The notes beneath the pieces are model-generated. The model was not told the DNA's origin. It saw only the letters and a program-made list of their open reading frames with translations, and made no database searches. DNA of 64,000 nucleotides from Prosopocoilus inquinatus (taxonomy: Eukaryota > Arthropoda > Insecta > Coleoptera > Lucanidae), in contig CM069876.1 in NCBI GenBank assembly GCA_036172665.1, forward strand, positions 4,774,001 to 4,838,000, read 5' to 3'. This document shows, in pieces, positions 42,558-54,803 of the stretch. Position numbers and translations under genes: made by a program. The number at the start of each line of letters is the position of its first letter. Position 1 is the first letter of the stretch.

Positions 42558-42797
42558 ACGTGTTGAATTTTATTTCATGATTTTATTTTGTGTTTATTCA
42601 TCTCCTTATCAGTTTGTTTGTCTGTCTACCAGTCACAGTGGTCAGAAGGCATTAATTCGTTATATAACATTTATAGGCGAGACATTACTAGAGATCTTGA
42701 CTGTACCTACTCCCTCAACAATTACACCGTCTTGCCAAAATCAATTCGATCAAAATTAATCAGGCAAATTTAAATAGGAGTTAAAAGTTATAAGCAC
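42558..42797. repeat. Local direct duplication, unit 1 (unit 2 at 43003-43240)
   Basis: A 240-bp unit starting ACGTGTTGAATTTTATTTCATG recurs 445 bp downstream at about 85-90 percent identity by eye. The short open frames in both units (for example 42577-42759 and 43022-43216) diverge by frameshift, so no protein is called. Confidence 0.7.
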
Positions 42798-43002
42798 TGT
42801 TTGGTAGGTGATAGTGGAGATCAAAACTGGAAAATATTCTAATAAACTAAGGTTGCCATATTATTAGAAATAAAATAATGGACAAACTATTTTTTATTCA
42901 CTTTGCAGCGATGTTGATGGTTGCTGCACGATGGTACAATCAAGCTCTTTAGTAATATCTCCCCAATAAAATTTTAAGTCACGATCTGAGAGGTAAACAG
43001 AT

Positions 43003-43240
43003 ACGTGTTGAATTTTATTTCATGTTTTTATTTTGTGCTTATTCACCTCCTTGCCCGTTTGCTTGTCTGTCTACCAATCATAGTGGTCAGAAGGCATTAA
43101 TTCGTTATATAACATTTATAGGCGAGACATTACTAAAGAGTTTGACTGTACAAACTCCCTCATCCATTACACTGTCTTCTCAATCAATTCGATCAAAATT
43201 AATCAGGCAAGTTTAAATTGGAGTTAAAAGTTATAAACAC
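43003..43240. repeat. Local direct duplication, unit 2
   Basis: Second copy of the 42558-42797 unit. The roughly 200 bp between the units are unrelated. Confidence 0.7.
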
Positions 43241-44096
43241 GATTACAAAGAAAAAACAATATAAATTTATTTATTAACATACCTAAACAGATAAATTTAC
43301 TTATAAATTTTTCCTGCAATTAACTGTTAAAACAAAAGAAATAAAGTTCTTGAAAAAACCTAATCTTGCGCTTTGCAGCAATCCGAAGCAGTATTGCCAA
43401 CTCATCAAATTTCGAAGTTCGAATCTTTCTTAAAGAAAAAAAATTGTTTCTTGAATGTGTTTATGAATTATTGTTTTCAAGTTTCAAATTTAAACATTTT
43501 CGTCCTTTTTTTATTTTCTTTTGTGATCGTCATTTGTTTCCATCTTCAAAATTTCTCTCTCTTTCTGATTTTTTTTTGGGTACTGTTGCCGTTATTATTT
43601 AAAAAGAAACGCCGTTTTGAATTATATAATAATTTATTTTTCTTTCCTTATTTTTTTTTTGTTTTTCTCTTAACATTGTTTCGTTTCGTATTTCGTTGTG
43701 ATTTTTCGTGGTGAAATTTACAATCGTCATTTGTTTTTTTTTATTTTCGTTCTGAAATTTATTAATCAAAAATTTTCTTCACTTCTTTTTCTGCCGCGCA
43801 TAATTAGTCATTTGTTTTTCATTTCTTGTTTTCTTCTTTATTTCGTAAATAAGTATAATGATAAAGATTTGTTTTTGTTTGTTGATTATTGTATATTTAA
43901 TCTTGAATGTTCTTTATCATTATTTTTTTTTAATTTTAAATTTACAGTTCGTTTTGAGTTATTTTCTTCTATGTGTATAATCGTCATTTGTTTTTCTTAC
44001 TCTAGTCAGATTTTTTTGTTAATTTGTAATGGTTTTCTGGATTGTCAAAAATTTTTTTCGATTTTTTTCAAATTGCTTCCAATTTTACAAAAATCA
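43241..44096. other. Very T-rich sequence
   Basis: The plus strand is strongly T-rich (TTTTTT runs, repeated 'cgtcatttgttttt'), which creates hydrophobic-looking open frames such as 43698-44150. I take these as compositional artefacts. Confidence 0.5.
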
Positions 44097-44107
44097 AATA
44101 AAATTAT

Positions 44108-44170
44108 TAATGAACTGATAAAAGAGCGACATCCTACGATCTCTTTTTGACCTGACATTGTAAAATTTTT
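44108..44170. mobile_element. Internally deleted member of the fold-back family (copy 3)
   Basis: Contains TGAACTGATAAAAGAGCG, CATCCTACGATC and TTTTTGACCTGACATTG, joined directly to TAAAATTTTT, the two ends of the family seen at 17263-17607 and 26030-26619. Flanked by AATAAAATTAT (44097-44107 and 44171-44181), an 11-bp target duplication. Confidence 0.6.
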
Positions 44171-44181
44171 AATAAAATTAT

Positions 44182-44588
44182 CGTAATTTCTTTGTAAATT
44201 TTAATTTTTCTATCGCATTTCTGGATCATTAAAAATGTATTTTTTTGTCTGTGATTGTTAAACCTTTTTCCGTCTTATTGTCTGAAAATGTAGCGATTAT
44301 CTTTTGTTCCCAAGAATTTGTAAAATTCTTTATATTTTAATGAGTTTTTGCAATTTTTACCTTTTTCCCTTTTGTTTGAGTTTGTCCTTAGATTTAACGA
44401 CTTTTTCCCTAACACTGCAATTACAACAGAATTTTGAGATACATCTTTTTCTTCAGACAACTATATTTTTCCGAGGAAATAACTTACTTTTTTTCTAATA
44501 ATACAATAAATCTTTTTGTCAGTTAGTTGTAATTAACGATAGAAGTAGCGCTACTTCGATACTAACAAAAATAATTTGTTTCCTATTA
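44182..44588. other. T-rich intergenic sequence
   Basis: Nothing recognised beyond skewed composition. Confidence 0.4.
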
Positions 44589-44596
44589 CTATTACC

Positions 44597-45111
44597 TAGT
44601 GTTGTGAGTCGGTAATATTACCACGTTACCTTACCGTAAATTTCCAATGTTACCGGTAAGGTAACATTCATTTGTTACCGTTAGTTACCGTTTGTTACCT
44701 CTGTTGTCGACATATTGCAATTTCGAATTGCACACTTGCAAAATACAAGCAGACCAATGAAACAAATGACCATGGAATATTTTTAGTTAGTTAGGGAAAA
44801 CGTAAATACTAGAAGAAGAAAATAATTACTTCATAACCTAAAAATATTTTCCTTGAGACATGAAATTATTTAGTGGAGATACATAATATTACGGAAGTAT
44901 TGGAAACCTTATTTTTTAATCAAAGACAAAAACGTAATGAGTATCCGATATCAAATTAATCAGAAAATTGAATAAATATCACCTTTTTAGTAAAGCGCAA
45001 TTGGTAACTCCTGCGCGAGATGTCGCCACCTGAACTGTAATCGGTAATGTTACGGTAATATTACCGGTAAGGTAACATTAAAAATAAATTATTGGTAATT
45101 TAACAACACTA
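44597..45111. mobile_element. Non-autonomous hAT element (515 bp)
   Basis: Starts TAGTGTTG and ends CAACACTA. Both sides carry the 8-bp duplication CTATTACC (44589-44596 and 45112-45119), which is diagnostic for hAT-type insertion. Subterminal GGTAATATTACC / GGTAAGGTAAC motifs are repeated near both ends. No transposase. Confidence 0.85.
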
Positions 45112-45405
45112 CTATTACCTGACTTACAATTAGTGAAATAATCCCTTTTCAATCATCTTAAGAAAAATACGGATATTTATTAAAAACGGACCGGACACCA
45201 GGACGCTTCCTGAATAACGTACAGTCCGTTATAAAAACGGACGTATGGCAACCCTAGACATTTGCCAATTTGATTTTAGGGAATGCAGAAGTGTTCTGAC
45301 TGAGCAAACTTAGATAAAAATCGATAATAAAAAATAATCCCATTTGTAGCACACTTTTTGAAAGACACCGTATGAAGGTAATTACCAGGGTAATTACTCC
45401 AGCTT

Positions 45406-45529
45406 GATGTTATTCTTGAGCGTTGAGGTTCACAAAAGTAATCAAGCATCAAAATGGCGACTGGGTCGAGGTTATTTTTGAGCGTTGAGGTTAACAAAAG
45501 TAAGCAGGCATCAAAATGGCGACTGGGTC
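45406..45529. repeat. Two tandem copies of a 62-bp unit
   Basis: Units 45406-45467 and 45468-45529 share TTGAGCGTTGAGGTT, ACAAAAGTAA and CATCAAAATGGCGACTGGGTC, with a few mismatches. Confidence 0.8.
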
Positions 45530-45675
45530 ATTAAGAATGCCGAAAATTAAAATCCGCACTCGTCGAAGCGAGTTCTTCCTACTCTATTTCTTTGGAGTGT
45601 TGCAACTTGCTCTTGCAATTTCCAAGGTTAGGCTGTTTTAATATTTTTCTTTCGTTTATTTCAGCAGTTACATGC

Positions 45676-46226
45676 AATCATAAATAGATAAATAATAAAA
45701 ATGGCAGCTTTTCCAAATTAATTATAAGAAATAAACCCTATAAATTATATATATATATATATATATATTTTTAAAACAAAAAGAATCTCTGTTTAATGAT
45801 GGAATTGTCTACTATGATTTCCATTTAAAAAAATATAACTATGTTATAATTCGAAAATTTAACTAATTATTAAAAAACTAACTACACCACTGAATTGTAT
45901 TCCAAAAAGTGTCCGTTAATAATGTTCGAGCAGGTTTTTAATGTCTCTAGAAATAAACGAGATATGACCGATAAATGAAAAGTCGAAAATTGCAATATTT
46001 GCCTATAACTTGAAAACAAAAGAAGATAGCTAATTTTTGTTTACACTATTGACTTCATCTCCAAAAAAGAGATCGAGACTTGGCCACCGTTTTTTTTTTC
46101 GATCTCTTATAGTTACGGAGATCCCCAAAAGAGACATCGAAATTGATCCACTCTGTATGTACGTATAAATTAAAACAATGAATCAAATATCATTAATAAA
46201 TATAATTACTAAGTTAATAGTCAATG
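45676..46226. repeat. Dispersed direct repeat, copy 2
   Basis: Partner of 41789-42297 about 3.9 kb away, same orientation. Contains a longer (TA)n run (about 45747-45768) and an extra block around 46053-46095. Confidence 0.75.
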
Positions 46227-47600
46227 CAATAGTCAGAGCAGTCAGACATACTAGTCATCAAAAAGGTCGAATTCTTGAATTCTTGAAAACAATGTAACAT
46301 CTGATGCCTGAAAGATGAAACTGTACCAGATTTAAGAATAACAGGAATGTTATTATAAGTTTTAACTATATTGTACGATAATGATCTGCGATAGAGAGGA
46401 GTACGATACGCAGGAGACGTAAGTAAACCTTTATTCCTGATATTTACATTATGAACTGATGTTCTAAAGGAAATTTTATCGTAAAGGTAAGGTTTTTCAC
46501 GTTGTATGACTTTAAAGAAAAATACAACACAATGCAACTGACGTCGTTGGCTCATATTTAACCAAATTACCCTTGCAGGTAAATGTGAAGTAAGAACCCT
46601 GCGCCTAAGGCCATATACAGGGTGCTGCATTTCGAAATCCAACATAGGAAATCTTATGTTAATTTAAAGGTATTTGAATATTGTCTTCCCTAATTATTTT
46701 ACAACAAAATTACGTCGAGGTTCTTTAAAATGCTCTTCTAGATGAATCTGCCTGTGTAGTTTGAGAATCTTTCATTCGCTCAGTTTCAAAATATTTAAAA
46801 AATACCAGCAAAGAAATTCAATTTATTCCAAATTATCAGCACGGCCTTGATCAGTAAACGTTAAACGAATTATTGCTTTTCCTATCAATCTTTTTCAAAA
46901 ACGAATTAGATTTATTAATTACCTGTTCAGTATTCACTATCATTGATCAAAGCTGTGCTGATATTTTGATATAAATTGAATTTAGTTATAGAATCTTTTT
47001 TTTTAATATCTTAAAACTCAAAATTCTCAAACTTCCCAGACATATTCATCTTAAAGAGTACTTTAAAAAATCTAAATGGGATTTTGCTGTAAAATAATTA
47101 GAGAAGCCAGTATTCGAGCACCTTTAAATTAACATGGGATTTCCTATTTGGCGTTTCAAAGTGCAGCATTTTGTATAAAGCGCAAACAGGAATTTTGAAC
47201 TTTCTGAATTCTGAATATGTTGACACTGTCCAAGCACGGACCGTAGATCACATCGCAATAATTGAACTACGAGAGCACCAAAGAGTTGCATAACATTTTG
47301 CGAGCATTTATGTTCAAGAGTTCTTTTGCTGTTATAAAAAGTATTTTTTTTTTAATTTACAATAGGATTTTTCAATTAATTTACTTACGTGTGATTTAAA
47401 TCTCAGATTTGTGTTAATATAAACACCCAAATTTTTAGCGCAGTCAGTAATTACTAAGGATGTGTCTTTAACACATATATTTATTTTATTTAGAAATGAT
47501 CTGCGCGCTTTATTTCTGCCAAACACAAGTGTACAAGATTTATTGGCATTTATTACTAGGCAACAATCTGCAGAAATAGTGATAATTTGGTGCAAATTAG
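46214..47600 (-). pseudogene. Non-LTR retrotransposon C-terminal fragment, split by a MITE
   Basis: Minus-strand frame 47595-47332 holds NKSCTLVFGRNK and AKNLGVYINTNLRFKSHV. Further on come FNYCDVIYGPCLDS-like sequence (near 47200-47260) and, after the MITE at 46618-47173, YGLRRRVLTSHLPARV and RSLSYNIVKTYNNIP. This is the post-catalytic region of a Jockey/CR1-like reverse transcriptase. It is truncated upstream and disrupted. It is related to but not the same copy as 16321-17683. Confidence 0.75.
46618..47173. mobile_element. CAGGGTGCTGC MITE, copy 1 (556 bp), inserted in a LINE
   Basis: The left end CAGGGTGCTGCATTTCG and reversed right end CAAAATGCTGCACTTTG are bounded by TA. Inverted repeats continue through TTAATTTAAAGGT. 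It interrupts the non-LTR frame around it. The same family is at 53981-54799. Confidence 0.75.
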
Positions 47601-49117
47601 AATTAATTGTGTAACAACTTCATCGTCATTATTTAGATCAAAGTGATGCAGAAGTTGAGTGATATCATCACATCAGCGTATAATTTACATTTACAGAATT
47701 CTAGGTTTTGAAAATGAAACTATAATATGTGACACAAACTGTATAAGGTTCCGTTTTATGGTTTTAGTTTTACAACAAAACCTATTCTGTTATTGCCATT
47801 TCAGCAAATTAATTGTAATTGTAATTATTAGCATGAGAAATTGCCATATCGGAAGAAGTTCAAATTAATAGGTAGTTCAAAAATGTGATATCGTTTATGT
47901 ACATAAATAACGCTATAAAATTATAATACATCTTACACACACACAATTTATAAATATACAAGATACGAAATATTTACACGTCGATGCTGACCGATGCGAT
48001 GTCTTCAGCACGTCAATGACGATTTCAGCCACTGAAAAAAAAACGAAAAAGTTGCACATCAACTTCAATCTTATTAATTTACACAATAGATAAACGTACC
48101 TCTGCTAAACTCAATTTAACACTACCGTTTTGGAGAGGATCTTTACCATCAAATATACCTGTAAAATAAATGATGAATAAAATAGAAAGTATGATTATAA
48201 CGAGAGAGAAAACAACATTGATGTTATGATCATCGAAAATAAAAATGATATTCAAACTATTTTTTTTTGTATTTGGGTTGTTATTTTTAATGTTGTAATT
48301 ATGGTTGTACAGGGTGTTCCAAACCTCTGAAAAAGTCCAAACATGCCCCTTTAAATTCGTTTTATCAAGGAAATGTCTTAACGAAAGTTGTGTAGGTTTT
48401 AATTTTGCATAATCTAAAATTACAAACATAACTTATTATTTTTTAAATGGAATACTCTATATTTTATTGCAGTTTGGGTTAGCCCTTGAAGAGATGATGA
48501 AAATGATATAACATTATACTTACTTATTTTTAGTATTTATCGAGTTATTTTTAAATTTGGTCATGTTTGGTCTGGAAAATTGTCAATTTTAATGATACGA
48601 CAATCAACCTTAGACCAAAATATTTCTAAATCTCTCTACTTTTTCAATATTCAACATTTTTAAATATCTGGCAACCATCAACAACACTACGATTTTTTTT
48701 TTTTTAATAGTTATCGTTTTATTTTATAACTCAGTTCACATTAACAGATAACAATAAAAGTAATAATGATAATAAAAGTTCTCATAAAGAAATAAAGAAA
48801 GCCAAAAATAATAACAATAATGTTAACAGAAAATTTGTGTCGCCACTAAGTCTAAAGACTTTACAGTGGCCGCACTTAGTGAGTAACGTAATTATAAGGT
48901 TGGCAACCATAACTAAAAGCGATCTTATTCCGTGAAACAACCATAAATAAACAAATACAAAAACATAAACATAACCTATGAACATAACAGAAATTCAGTT
49001 AAGGTACTTAAGTGTGGTGTTCTGTGAGTGTATAACTTTTAATTATGGTAAGATAAACGTGTAAATGTATAACTCATTTGTTTTGCATTTGCATTCATTT
49101 CGCATATTGTAAAATTA
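47601..49117. other. AT-rich sequence with a small CAGGGTG MITE
   Basis: About 48310-48458 starts CAGGGTGTTCC and ends with an inverted GGAATACTCTA, flanked by TA, and may be a 150-bp MITE. The rest shows no gene; the minus-strand frames at 48079-48429 and 48782-48985 have no recognisable content. Confidence 0.4.
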
Positions 49118-49119
49118 GT

Positions 49120-50620
49120 CATTTTTTTCAAATGGAACGCCCTGTATATTATAGAATATTTGGTCCTCTCTACAAGCTTTCCAACCGTACCGTATTTTAT
49201 GGTCTTAAGACTGATGACTTGTGAGTTATAATCATTTCTCTATAATAAACTTAAGAAATGTGCTGTAAAATATTTTTGTTCATCTCAGAAATATTTTATC
49301 TGCCGTATCATTCAAGATATATATCCAAACACTTTGTTTTTGTTCAAATTAACAAAGATATATTGATTTTATTAAATAACTTTCATCAAATAATTTTTTT
49401 TTTCTTGAAGAATTTTGCAAAAATTCAGTAAGTTTGAATTTGAATTTCTGATTAATGAGGTAACACAGACGAACGAAAATCTAACACGATATTTTTAGAA
49501 CTTTGGCCTTTATGAAAATGTGAACAAAATTAAGATATCATTTTGCATTATACTGAGCGATCGATACTTACGAAACATTCGGTATCTCACTTTTTTTTAA
49601 TGGAATGGCCTACTTTTTATTTCAGAAATGGATAGCACTTAAATGTAACTTTCTGCTGATATAAGGTTATATACCTTTATTTTTAATAATTTCGTCAGTA
49701 GAAATGTTCTTTTTATAAGTATTTCAATGGTCGGCGTTTTAAACTATACACATTCAATCACTCGAAGTCATTTGATTCTACTTTCAAAGATCTCTAATTT
49801 GAATACCCCGGCGACAGGATTTATTTTACCAAAAATCATTTAAAAATAGGCCATTGAAATACTTGTAAAAAAAAAATTTTTAGTGTCGAAATTATTAAAA
49901 ATAAAGATATATAACCTTATACCTAAGGGATGTAAATAACTTAAAAGCTTTTAGGCAAAAAGTCAAACCTTTTCTCTTGAGTTGTGCGTTTTACTCTATT
50001 GAGGAGTTCCTTTCCAACGACTTCCGTGACAGAACATGTTAAGAATATTGTTTTATTAGACCTATACTTTAATGTGTACTTTCTAATCTTGTTTTAATAA
50101 TTTTATTAATTTTAGTTTTAATTTTAAGGACATTTTTATACTTATTATTATGTATACTTTATTATTATGTATACTGTACCGTCACATGATGAGTAAATAA
50201 ATGCTTACTTACTTACTTACTTACTTACTATATCAGCAGAAAGCTACATTTAAGTGCTATCTATTTCTGAAATAAAAAGTAGGCCGTTCTATTTAAAATA
50301 AATAAGATACCAAATGTTTCATAAGTATCGATCGCTCGGTATAATGCAAAAAGGTATCTTAATTTTGTTCACATTTTTATAAAGGCCAAAGTCCCAAAAA
50401 TATCGTGTCAGATTTTCGTTTGTCTGTGTTATCTCATTACTCAGAAATTCATATTCAAACTGATTGAATGTTTGCAAAATTTTTCAAGAAAAAAATTATT
50501 TTATGAAAGTTATTCAATGAAATCATTTTATCTTTATACCGCTGTAATCTGTTCATTGCGGCGCATCCAAATATCTAAAAATATACAGGTATTCCATTTA
50601 AAAAAAAATAGTTTCCACAA
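49120..50620. repeat. Large imperfect inverted repeat, about 1.5 kb
   Basis: The left arm (about 49120-49680) reappears inverted at about 50225-50620. Shared phrases include GAGCGATCGATACTTA, CTAACACGATATTTTT and GGCCTACTTTTTATTTCAG. A smaller inverted pair (49660-49740 and 49845-49925) is nested in the loop. A foldback-like non-autonomous element is likely; the exact ends are uncertain. Confidence 0.6.
49926..50228 (+). pseudogene. 5'-truncated LINE 3' end with (CTTA)n tail
   Basis: A plus-strand frame contains VKPFLLSCAFYSIEEFLSNDF, the usual last residues of Jockey/CR1-type ORF2. An AT-rich 3' UTR with AATAAA follows, ending in repeated CTTA (50205-50227). It splits the inverted-repeat element around it. 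Confidence 0.65.
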
Positions 50621-50622
50621 AC

Positions 50623-51310
50623 CACGATTTTTCTGATCACTCTGTATACTTCAAAATAATTTTACAATATGCCGCGTATTGTCTATTATAAAATTCTTTA
50701 TCGATTTTTTTCCTAATTTCTTTCCTATAGGCCTCACAGAAGAAATACGCATCGTTGGGCCACCCTGTGCATGTATTTTTCAAATTTAAATATCTATATC
50801 TGTTACTTTTACTTTCATCTAGATATATGACAGGTATATTACATCCATTACCTAGATTCTTTTAAAATTCTATCTTTTATCTATTATTTAAGATAGAATT
50901 TACTTCGCAGAATCTTTCTAGGTTTAGTGAATTCCTCAGATTTAGTATTTTTCTAGATTTCTTTTTATTTTTAGGCATTCTTTCCGAACTAAACTGATCA
51001 TTTGTGTTTATCCACGGTTTAAGTGGTAGATCAGGATGTAGGGTCACCAACTGTCTGAACTTCGCCGTGTGGTTGCAAGTTCTTTTTACGGTAAGTTTTA
51101 TTTATCTTATTTTACCAAATTTCTATAATGCTTTTATGACGTAAATGATCATGCAATAAAGGATATTTATTATTATAATTTTTTATCTATCCCAACACTG
51201 GCTATATTACTTTTACAAATTCAAAGGAACCTTTTCCAAGACGTCCAAAAAAGTCATTTTCTGGTACCGTAACGTTATTAATAAGCATGAGTATTAGGCG
51301 ATGCAAAAAT
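50623..51310. other. AT-rich intergenic sequence
   Basis: Contains 'ccaccctgtgcatg' near 50760, a reversed CAGGGTG-type terminus. No gene recognised. Confidence 0.4.
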
Positions 51311-51315
51311 AATTA

Positions 51316-51902
51316 ATGAGTGTATGTATAGTTCAGAAATTCTTCAATACTGTAAAAGCATTCTTTTCAGGAAATTCTTTATCTTCTTCAGTGGTTGCGA
51401 TCCTGTGTTTTGGTATATTTACGTCAAGATTTTCCCGGAGTGCATATTGCACAAAGTCCCCTCTTGTAACCAATATCGCACAGATTTTCTTTGCTTCCAA
51501 AAGTTGTACTAATATGTACATGCTGGGAAGGGTTAATATCCCGAAATGTTTAAAATAGGGTCGACAACGTATTTCCATGCTGACTCCGGCGAGTATGCTC
51601 ACAGCTTTTTTCTGGAGGATGAAAATGTCTTTGGCATTAACGGATTTTTCCCAGATTTGTACACACGCACGTCATCCTCGAATGGAACATGGCATAGTAG
51701 GCAGTTATAGCTGCTTCAGTATTTATAATTTGTTTTATGCGCCTTACTGCATAAATGACTTGATATAATTTGACTGATAGTATTGTCACATGTTCTTTCC
51801 AGGTCATTTTACTGTCCATGGTTAAGCCAAGATACAGAGCCCTACCTGTTTTCTCGATATTAAGTCGTTTTTCACTTGTAAAGTTTATTATGACAGTTTT
51901 TT
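51316..51902 (-). pseudogene. Non-LTR retrotransposon fragment
   Basis: Minus-strand frames 51819-51637 and 51602-51333 read KMTWKEHVTILSVKLYQVIYAVR and EIRCRPYFKHFGILTLPSMY, both usual in the C-terminal part of LINE reverse transcriptases (L-WK-HI-- and CR--F---ILT-PS-YI). A short region with stops separates them. A mariner inserted at its upstream end. Confidence 0.75.
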
Positions 51903-53192
51903 GATGAAGCTGCTAGAAAATTTTCTGGAATCTAGTAGGTCTAGAATTGTTAGCGTTTATCAACTGTAATATTTGAAGAATTTGACGTTTTTCGCCTATC
52001 ATTCTATTGACAGTTCGTATCCAGGTGAGCTAGTTTTGTTTGTACAGCGTTTGGGAAATAGTAATTTTGACTAAACATGGAAATCTCGCGTGAAAATTTT
52101 CGTGCCGTGACTTTTTACGATTTTACGATTTCTAACGCCGAAACAATGCCTCGATTGGCTTCATTTGGCTTTTGGAGATGAAGCACCATCAAAGAGCAGT
52201 GTTTATAATTGGTTTGCCGAATTCCAGCGTGGACGTACCTCTCCCAGTGACGAATTTCGTGAAGGTCATCCATCAACATCTGTTGTTGCCACTAATGTAG
52301 ATGCTGTGCGTGAACTGCTTGAGCGAGATCGACATGTGACATACCGTGAGATTCAAGCATCCTTATGCATTGACATGAAAGCAATACGCCAGATTTTGCA
52401 TGATCATTTGAACGTACGAAAGCCTTGCAGTCATTGGATCCCACACAATTTAACAGAAGCGCAAAAGCAGGATCGTGTCAAATGGTGCGAAGAAATGCTC
52501 AAGAAATTCAATGGAGGTCGTTCAAATTTAGTTTATAACATCGTTACTGGTGACGAAACGTGGATATATTCGTGCGAGCCAGAAAGTAAACAACAATCTA
52601 CCGTTTGGGTATTTCAAACTGAACCAAAACCAACAAAAGTTGTCCGTTCACGCAGTGCTCCGAAGCAAATGATTGCTTGTTTCTTTGGTTTAACTGGACA
52701 TGTAGCAACCGTGGCTTTGGAGGATCGAAAAACCGTGAATGCTGATTGGTGTACTACAATTTGTTTGCCGGAAGTCATTGATAAAATAAGAAGAAACAAT
52801 CGAAATCAACGAATTATTCTCCATCATGACAACGCCAGCTCTCACTCAGCCCGTCAAACAGTTGATTTTATGTCCAACAAAAATGTTGAATTAATGACTC
52901 ATTGTCCATATTCCCCTGATTTATCACCAATGATTTCTTTTTGTTCCCAAATATCAAAAATAAAATGCGTGGTGAGCGATTTTCGTCGGGTGAAGCAACG
53001 GTTGAAACATTCCGGACACTGGTTTCCGAGGTATCATCTTTAGAGTGGAAAACGTGCTTTCGAAATTGGTTCAAGCGTATGCAAAAGTGTATTGACGTCA
53101 AAGGCGAATACTTCGAAAAACAATGATACCATTTACCAAATTTCATATGCGTTTTTTCATACCGTTTCCAGAAACTTTTCCAGCAGCCCACG
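51903..53192 (+). pseudogene. mariner (DD34D) element with frameshifted transposase
   Basis: Terminal repeats of the GCTGCTGGAAAA type lie at about 51908-51930 and, inverted, 53168-53190, with TA after the right end (53193-53194). The ATG at 52077 begins the usual MEIS- start, but the frame shifts before about 52165. The main frame 52165-53043 has SSVYNWFAEFQRG, GDETWIYSCEPESK, HHDNASSHSARQ and YSPDLSP, then shifts again; the C-terminus continues in 52941-53126. Same family as 15135-16320 but opposite strand. Confidence 0.85.
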
Positions 53193-53437
53193 TATCAATT
53201 TACTATCTTGGAACCAGTTATTGGCTTCCTTGAGTGCAGTTCCTTTTATGTGTGAATCAGTTTTGCCCACCAAGTTTTTGTTTTCGACCGAGCTTGAAGA
53301 ATTTTGTTTTTATTTTTTCGTATCCAGTCCTGATTAAAACAACATTTTACGTTAAAATTTGTTACAGTTTTAAATTCATCTGTGTTATTTTCGGATGCCT
53401 CGTGTAGTGTATTTACCGGAGTCGAGTCATGTCCCAA

Positions 53438-53668
53438 AGGCCACTGCACACACACGCAGTTTCCCTTACGTTTGCCTGCACAGTTTTTAGACGTTAAGCA
53501 AAGCAGAGTGTTTTGAAACTTCAAGCAAAACGAGAGTGTATGTGCTTAAAATAATAGACAATGAAGGTCATACTTTTCGTTTTAAGCTCACAAAATGCTC
53601 CGTTTTGCTTGAAGTCTAAAAACTGTGCAGGTAAAACGTAAGGTAAAATGCATCGCGTATGGTGGCCC
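53438..53668. mobile_element. Palindromic MITE, about 230 bp
   Basis: The left GGCCACTGC...CCTTACG and reversed right GGCCACCAT...CCTTACG ends continue into long arms sharing CTGCACAGTTTTTAGAC and AAGCAAA. Non-coding. Confidence 0.65.
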
Positions 53669-53980
53669 TAAGGAGTGCCGGATTCTCAGGCCAAGCAAAA
53701 ACGTTTTTTATCGCTGTTCCTTTGCTGGGAACGTAAACATTTACAATCGTAATTATCCGGATCGTATCTCATTAAAATTTAGATTATTTTTTTAATATGG
53801 GTTTTGATGTACGGTCGCGAGCAATAAATTTTGGTCATTATTGATTCTCAAAGATTTGTACTTGACACGTATTTAATTAAAAATAAAAAAATTGATGTCT
53901 TAATTTTGGGCACTAGCAATAATTTCTTAAAAATTTTATTTATTTTCGACCCTTTTTTGGCAAAATAAAACAAATTTATA

Positions 53981-54122
53981 CAGGGTGCTGCGTTTTCAAA
54001 CGCAACATCGGAAATACCATGTTAATTTGAAGGTGCTCGAATATTTTTCATTCGCTCAGTTTCGAGATATTTAAAAAAGATCAGTGACGAAATTCAATTT
54101 GTACAAAACTATCAGCACGGCC

Positions 54123-54161
<39 letters not shown>

Positions 54162-54799
54162 TATATTCATCCAAGAATTATAAAATTATAAAAGTGGATA
54201 AGTCCAAGTTTCTAATAATAAAGTAAAAACATATTAAAATAAAAACATAAAAACAAGTATCACAGAACAAAAATCACAAGTGTGCCATTAATTCAATAAA
54301 TTCTGCAACACTATAAATACAGTTATCAATAAATTTTTTTTTTTTATTTGAATGTGTTATTGCAATCAATATGTTTCAGATACGGGGGTAGCAAGTTATA
54401 CAATTACGAACCAGCAGGAGACGGGATTTTATTAGTTAAATTGGAACGTCTCATTGGCCTTGATCAGTAAATGTCAAAATAAATTACTGGAAAAGGTTTC
54501 TCCATGAATCTTTTTCAAAAAAGAATAGATTTATTAATAATCTGCCCAGTTTTACTATCATTGATCAAAGCTGTGTTGACAGTTTGGAAAAAATTGAATT
54601 TAATTTTAGAATCTTTCTTTAAATATTTTGAAACTAAACGAATGTAAAAGTCTCAAACTTCACAGACAGATTCATCTTGAAAAGTACTTTAAAAAACCTA
54701 AATGGAATTTTGCTGTAAAGTAATTAGGGAAGCCAATATTCGAACACCTTTAAATTAACATGAGATTTCGTATGTTGTGTCTCAAAATGCAGTACCCTG
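53981..54799. mobile_element. CAGGGTGCTGC MITE, copy 2, with a retroposon inserted
   Basis: TA-flanked, left CAGGGTGCTGCGTTTTC and reversed right CAGGGTACTGCATTTTG. It matches 46618-47173 along most of its length. It is interrupted at GGCCTT by about 54125-54457, which begins with (TAA)n; GGCCTT is present on both sides of that insert, as after retroposition of a minus-strand LINE tail. Confidence 0.75.
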
Positions 54800-54803
54800 T
54801 ATA

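Noticed and set aside
43366..44150. Several Phe/Leu-rich open frames
   Set aside because: They arise from a T-rich strand; no domain and no codon signature.
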